Of a stretch of DNA of 64,000 nt, positions 51,806 to 61,003 are shown piece after piece. How positions within the stretch are numbered: the stretch's first letter is position 1; each line of letters opens with the position of its first letter. The DNA comes from Alopecurus myosuroides (taxonomy: Eukaryota; Streptophyta; Magnoliopsida; Poales; Poaceae), in assembly GCA_028641055.1 (NCBI GenBank), contig CM054061.1:34591877-34655876 (forward strand), written 5' to 3'. The position numbers and the translations under genes are program-made. The notes beneath the pieces were generated by a model that was not told the DNA's origin, searched no databases, and worked only from the letters and a program-made list of their open reading frames with translations.

Positions 51806-54053
51806 CCTTCATGTCGTCAAAGACGAACTTCTTAGCTGGTTCCGAGTTGCCGCTACCCGGCTGAGGAGCTCGGTATGGCTTTTTGTTGCCTTGGCCCTGG
51901 TTCTGGTTCCGCCCGTACTGGGCTCCAGTAGGTTTTTGCCCTTGGCTACTCCCAGCTCCGACACCCACTGCATTCACCTCCTCAGGGTCATACCGAGTGT
52001 CTATTCGGTCACCCCTGCGCTTGTTGCGGAACTCATTGCGCTTGTTGCTGAAGTTTCTTCTCGGCTCGGAGGAGTCCATCAGTGGCTGAGTAGGATCACC
52101 AAGCGCATACTGATCCGCGATCTTGATGGTCTCCGCCAGAGTGTTCGACATCTCCCTCTGCAATCTTTGCCACAACATGCTGCCGTGCTTGCAACCCTAC
52201 GCAAACCAAGTGATGGCCTGCGCCTCGTTCACACCTTCGCAGGTGTTCCGCAACGTGCTCCACCGAGTAAGATACTCGCGATCCGTCTCGTCTTCTCGCT
52301 GCCTGCAAGCGGACAGCTGTTGCGGCCTATTCGGCCTCTTGTAGGTGCTGGTAAAGTTGCTGATGAAGGCCTCCGAGAAATCCAGCCAGCAATTGATGTT
52401 GTTCTTGGGCAAATTGTTGAGCCAAGTGCGAGCTGGACCCTCGAGCATCTGCGGAACGTACCACACTGCCCATCTCTGGTTGCCGCCCGCGATATGGACC
52501 GCGGTGACATAGTCATTGAGCCAGTCTTCCGGCTTGGTGCTGCCATTGTAGTTCTTGGTGCCTCTTGCGAGCTGAAAGTTCTTCACGGACGGCTCGTTCA
52601 TGATGCGCGGGCCAAAGCACCCAGGGCCGGGAGGCCCCGTGTTCTCGAGCCACGCGGATAGACTGATCCGATCCAGCTTGTACCGAACGTTAGTGGGCTC
52701 CAGCACGCGCTCTCCCACGCGGTCCATGATGTCATACCCAGCCAGCCCCATGGCCGAGTAGCCGTCATCGTATCTGTCCACCTCCATGGCCACAGGCTGC
52801 TCTACCAGGTTGGCTACTCGGTCAGCCGCACGCGGCTGAGCAACAGCTGGTTGTTGAGGCCTTCGCCGAGCAGGCTGAGCAACCTGTTGCCGAGAAGGAC
52901 TTGGGCGATCTCCACCTCGCGTTTGGCTATGAGCTTTATGGGCTTGCAAGGCTGCTCCAGCAGAGTTGTGTTTCTGGCCGGACAGTCGCGGCACAGCGAG
53001 CTGTTTCGCGGCGACAGTCGGGTCGTACACCTGCATTTGTCTGTTTCTTCCCGAATAGCCACTGCGGTCCCTCTCGCGGCTGGGATGCGGAGATGAGGCC
53101 TGATCGTTAGATCTGGCCGCATGCGAATGCACCACCTGCGAGCCGCCAGCACCCGGGTTGGCTTTCCGGAACTCTTCGTTCTGCCTAGCAGCCTCTCCTG
53201 CTGCCTAGCGCGCGCGTCGCCGTCGAGATGCGGCAACTTGGCGGCTACGGCCTCAGCAGCTCTAAGTGTTTTGGCGGGGGTGCTGTATCTAGGTCTAGTG
53301 GAGGTGTTTGCGGTGGCAGACTGGCTAAGAGCCTCTACAACAGTTGTCATCTCGGCACCTAAGTTGCGCCGCGTAGCACCTACTTTGCTAGCCCTCCTAA
53401 CAACTGGCGTGAAACCGTGAGCCTTGTTGTACTCGTTCTGGTCTAGACTGAGCTCAAGCCTAACCTTATCCAACTCCGCCTGCTCGGCGAGCAACTCCTG
53501 ACGCTGCCGGTCGAGCTGCTCCTTCATGGTCAAGAGCTCGATGTTGGTGGGAGACGGCATGCCTATCCGCGCAGCGGACGCAGGAATGGTCGGAGTAGTG
53601 GAGAGGGGAAGGTTGCAGTCTTTCTCGTAGGGCTTGTGGGTCTTTCCGCCAGCGCTCGAGCCAGCTAGATCCTCAATGACGCCCGCGGCACCAGCCGCGC
53701 CCTTGCCGGCGTCCGCAGCCAGGCCAGCCACCATCACCTCCGCGCTGTTCGCAGAACGGCACGCAGGCTTTCCGCGAGCAGCAATCACCGCAGGAGGATC
53801 CTCAGCGACCAGCACCTTCTCCGGGAACTCGTGGACGACGGCAGTGGCGACGTAGACGAGATGCGAGCCGAAGGAGATCACCGTGCCGCCCTCCGGCATG
53901 GCCCTGCCGCCGAAGTCGCCTGCGTTGTCGATGACGAAGTCGAAAGAGCCGAATCTGTGGACAAGTCCACAGACTACTCGCTCCGCCGAAGTAGATCCCA
54001 TCCGAACAGAAACTCCAGCCAGCGCCGCTGGTTTCCCCACGGTGGGCGCCAAC
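51717..54053 (-). pseudogene. R2 Gag
   Basis: Frames 52814-54178 and 52197-53135 followed by 51717-52178 cover a Tat-type Gag. It has an N-terminal coiled coil (Gln/Glu/Leu, ~53430-53560), then a retrotransposon Gag core at ~52200-52620 (Trp-Leu...Trp...Gly-Pro-Ala-Arg-Thr-Trp-Leu). A frameshift lies between 52814 and 53135, and a TAG at ~52197-52199 breaks the core. The ORF formally starts within the LTR at 54178; the true start is probably at ~53560. Confidence 0.7.
54041..54051 (-). other. R2 primer binding site
   Basis: Minus-strand TGGCGCCCACC two bases inside the 5' LTR, a primer site unlike the tRNA-Met sites of A, B and C. I do not name the tRNA. Confidence 0.7.
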
Positions 54054-54923
54054 TGTCGTGGTGGTGTCAAGACAGATGCCATGGGATGGCTAAAGTTGTG
54101 GGGACGATGGACGCTGGAGGCGCTCGGGGAGGGATCACGCGACGAGTAGCCGCGTGAGGTAAGAATCGAACACTGCAAACAACACGATCTACCCAGGTTC
54201 AGGGCCCTCGTGAGGAGGTAAAACCCCTACTCCTGCCTTTCTCTCTGTATATTAGTGCCTGTCCGAGTAGCCACAGTACAAACTCGGCCTCTTACCGAGT
54301 AGCCACTCTTCTCTCTAAGATGAACTAGGTCAAGAATCTCAATCGCCTCTTGGATCCCTCGCGCAGGAGGGGGCAGGGCACCTTATATACTGGCGCCCTG
54401 CCGGATACAGCCAACTAGGTAGAATACAAATAAGTGTCGACATAGTGTTCACATCGTCCTTCTTACGAGTTCCCGCTGACAGCTTTGGCTTCTAACTTTG
54501 TCCTGTCCGGAAAGTCGTTGGGCAAAACCAAGTAACCGATCTATTATCACTGTGCCGAACACAGAGTAGGTCCCTCCTATCATGCGGCGCCCTGCTGACA
54601 CACTGTCGCTGTCAGGCACGCCGTCCTCAGATGAACAGTGCCATGAATAGTGCCAAGTACGGACCCAGGATACGCGGGATCCCGTGTCAGAACGGCTCCT
54701 TTGACTTCTGGCCCGAGTAGGTTCCCGCCAGTTCTACTCGGACCAACTCTTCTACTCGGAGGAACATAACTTTCTCGATTCGTCCTTCTGGCCATCTATG
54801 TGTAAGACCGAGTAGCAGTCAACCGGGTAGCGAGTACCGGGTAGGCGGCTACTCGGCTAAACATCCCTTCTGATCTTGCCCTTAGCACTTGCCTTTACCC
54901 TACTCGGGGGTAACCCCCCGACA
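54054..54923 (-). repeat. R2 5' LTR (870 bp)
   Basis: Partner of 39782-40651, with the same TG...CA ends. Confidence 0.93.
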
Positions 54924-54928
54924 GTTTT

Positions 54929-56709
54929 CATTCCGTAAAGCGGGTCTACCTTTACCCCTTCTCCATTCAGGTTGACCTATTTGCACTTGAACATAGGGAC
55001 CTTAAAAGAAGGTCCATAGTCAAGTTCCCATATCTCCTCTATGTAACCATAGTATGTGTCATTTTTTCCATTCTTGTTTGTTGTATCAAAGCGGACACCA
55101 CTGTTTTGGTTGGTGCTCTTCTTATCTTGGGAGATCGTGTAAAATGTATTCCCATTTATCTCGTACCCTTGAAAACTCCCAATAGTCGAAGATGGTGACT
55201 CGTCCAACATGTACAGCTGATCTTTAACAGTGATCTCATTTATAAGATGTGTTTGCAACCAACTTCCGAAAGTCTACATGTGTTTGCATTTAATCCATGT
55301 GTCATCCTTCCCCGGGTTTGTGGAGCGTACAATATTCTTGTGTTCCTCGAGATACGGAGTCACAAAGATGGAATTTTGTAGAACTGTGTAGTGTGCTTTA
55401 GTGAAAGAATGCCCGTCCCTGGGTATCATTGTTTTCTTTCCCAGCGTTCCTTTTCCCCTCAGTCTCCCCTCATGCCGCGATTCAGGAACACCAATCGTCT
55501 TAAGGTCTGGAATAAAGTCAACACAGAACCCAATGACCTCCTCTGTTCCATAGCCCTTCGAGATGCTTCCTTCTGGCCTAGCACGGTTATGAACATATTT
55601 CTTCAAGACTCCCATGAACCTCTCAAAGGGGAACATATTGTGTAGAAATACCGGACCGAGAATATGAATCTCTTCACATAGGTCAACTAGGAGATGAGTC
55701 ATAATGTTGAAGAAGGATGGTGGGAACACCAACTCAAAACTAACAAGACACTGGACCACATCCCTCTGTAATCTTGCCAGAATTTCTGGATCGATTACTT
55801 ACTGAGATATTGCATTGAGGAATGCACATAGCTTCACAATGGGTACTCGAACATTTTCCGGTAGAAGCCCCCTCAATGCAATCGGAAGCAACTGTGTCAT
55901 AATCATGTGGCAGTCATGAGACTTCAGGTTTTGGAATTTTTTCTCTGTCATGTTTATTATCCCCTTTATATTCGACGGGAAGCTAGACGGAACCTTGATA
56001 CTGTAAAGTACTTCAAAAAAAATTTCCTTCTCTGCTTTAGTAAGAGTGTAGCTGCTTAAGTAATGGCGCCCTGTATCCGTGTGCTTGTTGCTTGGGTCTT
56101 TCATACGTTGCTGGTCCTCCCGTGCTTCTGGCTTATCTTTTGACTTCCCATACATGACCAAAAAGCATAGCAGGTTGACGCATAGATTCTTTGTCACGTG
56201 CATCACGTCGATTGAAGACCGGACCTCTAGAACTTTACAATAGGGTAGCTCCCAAAATATAGAGTTCTTTTTCCACATGGGTGCGCGCTTATCAGGGCCG
56301 TTCGGAACAGGTTGGCTGCCATCACCCTTCCCAAAGATTACTTTTAGGTCCTTGACCATATCGAATAAATCATTACCACTACGGAGGTCAGGCTTCTTCC
56401 GGTTATCTGCCTCACCTCTGAAATGCTTCCCTCCTTTCTTTCTTACGGGATGCTTGATCGGAAGAAATCTACGATTTCCCAGGTATACAACCTTTTTACA
56501 TTTATCCAAATAAACATTGTCAGTCTTATCTAAACAGTGTGTGCATGCATCGTATCCCTTGTTTGTATGTCCGGAAATGTTACTAAGAGCAGGCCAATCA
56601 TTGATGGTTACGAAAAGCAACGCCCGTAGGTCAAATGGATTTTGTTCGTTCTCATCCCACACACGTACACCTGGTTTGCCCCACAATTGTAAGAGTTCTT
56701 CCACTAATG
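54929..56709 (-). pseudogene. CACTA TNP2 transposase, central part
   Basis: A minus-strand frame with the Transposase_21 region (55799-56704: Thr-Ile-Asn-Asp-Trp-Pro-Ala, Cys-Thr-His-Cys), then the DUF4218 region (~55300-55900: His-Asp-Cys-His, Pro-Pro-Ser-Phe-Phe-Asn-Ile-Met-Thr-His-Leu) and the start of DUF4216 (54929-55258). Three in-frame stops: TAA at 55799, TAG at ~55274 and TAG at ~54977. The N-terminus was cut by element C at 56710; the C-terminus lies at 39462-39776. TNP2 binds the terminal repeats and cuts CACTA elements. Confidence 0.88.
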
Positions 56710-57500
56710 TGTGACGCCCCGGGATCGGGCACTATGCAGATTTCGGCATTTCCACCCAAATCCGCATAATAACCGATTCCAGGTTGCCACTTGTGATAAC
56801 ATTACAACAGTTCACGAATAATCCACAACAACAACAGAGTAGGTATATACAAGACGACTCAAACGAGTCAAGGATACAACTGATACAATATAAAGATCCA
56901 AATGACAGCGGAAGAAACAACATAGTGTCCGACTACGGACAAGATACAAATTGGACTAAGAGTCCTGAAGATAACCGATGGCGTCCAATCCCTGCCCAGG
57001 CCAAGCCGGAGGGATTCCCAAGCTAACGTCGTCAGACTTCAAACCTGTTGACTGCAATGTTGAATATGCAGCCACGAAATGGATTCGTGGGTCAGTACGG
57101 TTAAGTACTGGCAAGTCATACTCACAAGATACCAGCATAACCAATCATCACAAGATACAAATACTTTGGGTACAACGGAAGGAAGGGATTATTGCAAAGA
57201 AGCGGCAGCGGGCTGCACTAACTAACTACAGAGACTCGCTACAATATCCGGCTAAAAGAGAGGGATAAGATAGCGCGACAAAACCAACTATAACTACTCA
57301 CCAAACAAATACCCATCCAGTGTTACCCCCTACTAAGAAAGCAACCCAAGGAAACTCACACTGTTGATTAGGGTGACATTCAGTTTTATGGTGAAGGTAA
57401 TACTATATTACTAGTCAAGTTATTATCATTACGTGTAAGTTGTTTGAGTACTTGTTAGCCAGCACTTTCACCAAGTCATCCATAACCGCGGACAACACGG

Positions 57501-57528
57501 CTTCTCGAGAAGATTTAACCCTGCAGGG
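57501..57528. other. Paired palindromes in LTR C
   Basis: CTTCTCGAGAAG (57501-57512) and CCCTGCAGGG (57519-57528); repeated in the right LTR at 61795-61806 and 61813-61822. Confidence 0.75.
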
Positions 57529-59442
57529 ATGCACCAATTTGGCCGTACACGTAAGAATATCCCGCCAGACGGGGGATCAACCCACCAAGCGAGGTACTTA
57601 ACACAACCCAACTCTTCTTCGCATCAAGCCCAAAGAACCCCGTGGAGTTGAGCGCACGACTAATCAAGCCCCACGAAGAAAAAGGGGCCCTCATAGCACT
57701 CTAAGAACGTGTCTCCCTAAATGCCGACTACAAAAGTTCCACCCTGGCGCCAAGGGTTCGCACCTGCATATGCATGCGGCAAATGGAAAACCCGAACTAA
57801 ATGAGGCTATTTGGACGAGATGCGAATCGAATCAAAGTTGCGGGGGGCGCCCATAATCGCTTCCCACATGCGGTTAGCGCGCTCATCATGGATCAGTAGA
57901 CAAGACCCTTTTCCTAATTAAGTTCGACACTAGCAGGCCTCAAAACCACGCCGGGCCTCCTGCCGGTGCCTTATCATCAAATTATTCTTACCCCAAGCAT
58001 TAACATGTTGTTGATTAAGTTGAAACCCAACTATCAACTAAACAGGTGATATGAAAAAGGACAACAAGACCTGAGCGCAAACAACAATAAGCATGCAACT
58101 ACGACACGAGGGCCAACAAGGTAAACAAACAACAGCTAATAGGAAGTGGAAGGAAAGGCTATATCATGGCTGCAAGGTAAACATATGATAGGATCGAGAA
58201 ACAAGCATCGAATCATAAGGCTAGCATAAAGACAACGGAAAGAATCGGTAACAAGTGAGGAAAGGCAACATAGGTAGCAAGTGAGTATACTTGCCTGGAA
58301 TCCAGCAAGTAGAGGTACATTCGAAGAACTTGTCGTTGCTCACATCATCTCAACGTCCTATCCGTGAAGAAGCAACGAACTAGACAAACACCGGATGCAA
58401 CAATTACTTCTACGGCAAAAGATCCAGCATGATCAAGATATGGATGCATGACAATTAATTGATGCATCAAAGTAAACCAGTTGACATGGTAAACATATTT
58501 AAATGGGCCCATATGCAATTTGGATTGCATATGGAAAAGCCCATGAATTAATGTTGAATTAAATGATCTACAAATAACCATCATGTGAAAGTTGATTATA
58601 ATGATGCATGGATGATGAAAACAATAAGAAAACAACAATAGTTTCAGTTTGATATGTTGTTTACCTAGTTTGGAATTTTATTTATTAAGTTATGAACTTT
58701 GGCATTTTAAATGATTTAAACAAACGTTTGTTGTTTTCACCAATTTTAAATGTTCAAAACAGATGACAAAATTTATATTTGGAAAGAACACAAAATTTTA
58801 GATGGAATACATATTTCATTTGTTGAATTTGGATTTAAAATGAGCAAGTTATCAAATTGACAATTTTAAATGCATTAATTAAGAAATAGTTGTTTTCAGC
58901 AATTTAAATTATTTAAAATAGAAAACAAAGTTTATATTTGGAAAGCTTATTCAATTTTGCATGGAAACCATATTTTACATGTGCCATTTGAATTAAATTT
59001 GCAATAGTTATGAATTTGACCAAATTTGAAAGAGTTATTTGAATTTTAATTTTTTAAACCATTTGAAATGTTGAAAACAGTATACAAATGGTTTAAACAT
59101 GTAGAGAATTTAATTTAGCATGGAATACATATAAGGTTTGAATTATTTAGAGTTGTGGTTTGAAAGATATGGGCAAAAGAATTTTAGGGGTGCTTCTGTA
59201 ATTTTGGAGGACCTAGGTGGAAGGGAAAACAGGGACTAGGGGCCTGTGTGTGAAAGGCTGGCGCAGATCTGCATCTGGAAACAAGATCCACCGGGGCTGC
59301 AGCCAGCCAAAGCGGCTGACCAGCGGGCCCAGGCCACGCTGGCGCCACGTGCGCGCGGGGGAAAACCTAGGTGGCAACCACGCCTATGACAGTGGGTCCG
59401 TGCGCGCGGGCGGAAATAAGAGAAAAAAGGGGGGGAGAGCTG

Positions 59443-59453
59443 GGACTCGAACC
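59443..59453 (-). promoter_or_regulatory. tRNA-like B-box in LTR C
   Basis: Minus-strand GGTTCGAGTCC, a full B-box match. About 35-45 bases upstream on that strand lies CAGTGGCTGAGCACCG (59480-59500), which resembles a tRNA D-arm/A-box. The copy in the right LTR is at 63734-63744. It resembles a tRNA-derived (SINE-like) promoter module. Confidence 0.55.
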
Positions 59454-60547
59454 CGCGCGCTAGCGCTGTGCGGTGCGGTGCTCAGCCACTGGGCTGGGCT
59501 CGGTTACTGATGGATCTCGGAGCGCTGCGCTAGTTGACATTCCCGACCGCGAGATGCAGGTTTCTGACGAAACTGAACCGCGTGCGGCTGCAGTCGTCGG
59601 AGAGGAAAACCAGCGGCGACGGTGGGGGTACTGGCGCTCGAAGGCGGCCCACAGAGCAAGGGAAGGGGTGCAGGAAGATGCCCAAGGGCGAGGCTCACCG
59701 CGGGGAAGGCTTGGGCGACGTAGACGGCTCGGAGAGGGTTCGGCCTGACGGCGAAGCAGACGACAGCAACAGCGCGCCGGGGAAGACGATGGCGACGGCG
59801 GCGCGGCCCTGGGGCCTCTCCTGGCTGTCCGAGACCGCGAGGATGGGGAGGGAACCACCACGCTTCCATTCCCGCAGCTGGACAGGCCCTGCAGTGCCCG
59901 GAGCGACGGCGGCATGCCCTGGCAGATGCGGCCATGGCTGCCCCTGTTTTTCTCTTCAGGAATTCAGAAACGGGGTTGGGAGAGAAGCAGAGAGGGAGGT
60001 GGGGTGTGGAGTAGAAGAAGATGGGGAGGGGAGATTTGGCGTGGAGAAGGGGAAAGAGAGGAGGGGAGGAGCGTGTGAGGGGTGGGTGCGGTGGTGGTGC
60101 TGCCTGCGTGCTCTCTGTCCGCTTTTCTGCAGAAAAAGCAGCGGAGCAGCTGGAGGGTGATGTCGGGGAAGACCGGGCTAGGAAGAGTGGGCTGGGGTGG
60201 GAGAAGGCCCGTGGTGGGCTGGGTCCTTGGTGGGTTTTCGGGGTAGGTAGGCTGGGCCCTAGCCAGGCCTAATTCGAGTGCCTCCCCCTCAAACATTTTT
60301 TTCCTTTGTTTGATGTTTTATTAATTTTCCAGAAAAAAAGAAAAGATATTTGGAGTGCTAATACAAATAGTTTTGAGGCAACAAAATAATCAAGAAAATT
60401 TAGGAAGATAAAATTTGATGGAATTGAAATAATGTTTGCAAATTTTATGCGCACATGATGCATGATGCCATGATGCGAAAAAGAAAACAAGCAATCAAAT
60501 TCTAATTGAGGAAACCTCCGGGTGTTACAGACGACACCACTAACAAG

Positions 60548-60567
60548 GGATTGCGTCCCCGCAATCC
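60548..60567 (-). other. Stem-loop next to LTR, element C
   Basis: GGATTGCG, loop TCCC, CGCAATCC: a perfect 8-bp stem at the same place as in A and B, but with several changed base pairs. Confidence 0.75.
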
Positions 60568-60989
60568 ACCCCCTAACCCGGGAGGGGAAAGAAGTTCGAC
60601 TATCGATTCTTCATGCTTCCAGTTGATCTCCTCGACACCACTAACAAGAGATTCTTGCTCGGAGTGACGACGATGTTCTCCCACCAGGAATCTTCCGATG
60701 ATCGAACCTATTAGGTTAAAGGCTCAGAAAACGTCCACCCACGTAGGATCCTAAAACTTTGAAAGATTGAGAGGAAGAGAGACTCCAAAACAAACAAGAT
60801 GAGAGGAGAAATAGAATAGAGATAAGGAGAAAATCAGAATCCTAGTGAGATATTACCAAAAATAGTTTTAGCACAAATAGTTTAGACACTCTACAAACAC
60901 GACCGTTAGCGAGGTTGTCCTACAGGCTTTGCGGACCCGTTGCTTCGATAACCATTCGTATCGAAACAACATCGGGAATCGGAAACCAT

Positions 60990-61001
60990 GCTCTGATACC
61001 A
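60990..61001 (-). other. Element C primer binding site (initiator tRNA-Met)
   Basis: Minus-strand TGGTATCAGAGC, two bases from the 5' LTR. Confidence 0.92.
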
Positions 61002-61003
61002 TT

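Larger units (their letters stand above)
39782..54923 (-). mobile_element. Element R2: Tat-lineage (Retand-like) LTR retrotransposon
   Basis: A 15,142-bp element with target duplication GTTTT (39777-39781, 54924-54928), two 870-bp LTRs, gag and pol on the minus strand and a long antisense gene on the plus strand between pol and the 3' LTR. The LTRs differ at about 15 positions by eye (~1.7%), so it is older than element A. Gag-pol holds several stops and frameshifts; this copy is not autonomous now. Confidence 0.95.
56710..60529 (-). repeat. Element C 3' LTR (3820 bp)
   Basis: TGTGACGCCC...GGTGTTACA. It has the palindrome pair (57501-57512, 57519-57528), a stretch nearly identical to LTR B (~57880-57980 versus 15750-15850), AT-rich tandem units (58750-59110), a B-box-like motif (59443-59453) and a GC-rich block (59450-60270). 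Confidence 0.94.
60530..61003 (-). other. Element C internal region (474 bp, non-coding)
   Basis: No ORF of note. It keeps the stem-loop (60548-60567) and primer site (60990-61001). The expected G-run polypurine tract is missing: the 18 bases before the LTR instead match a second internal copy of CGACACCACTAACAAG (60532-60547 and 60633-60648). Confidence 0.8.

Noticed and set aside
59473..60160. Long GC-rich ORFs in LTR C, both strands
   Set aside because: Compositional ORFs in the GC-rich LTR block; their frames are not kept between the two LTR copies.
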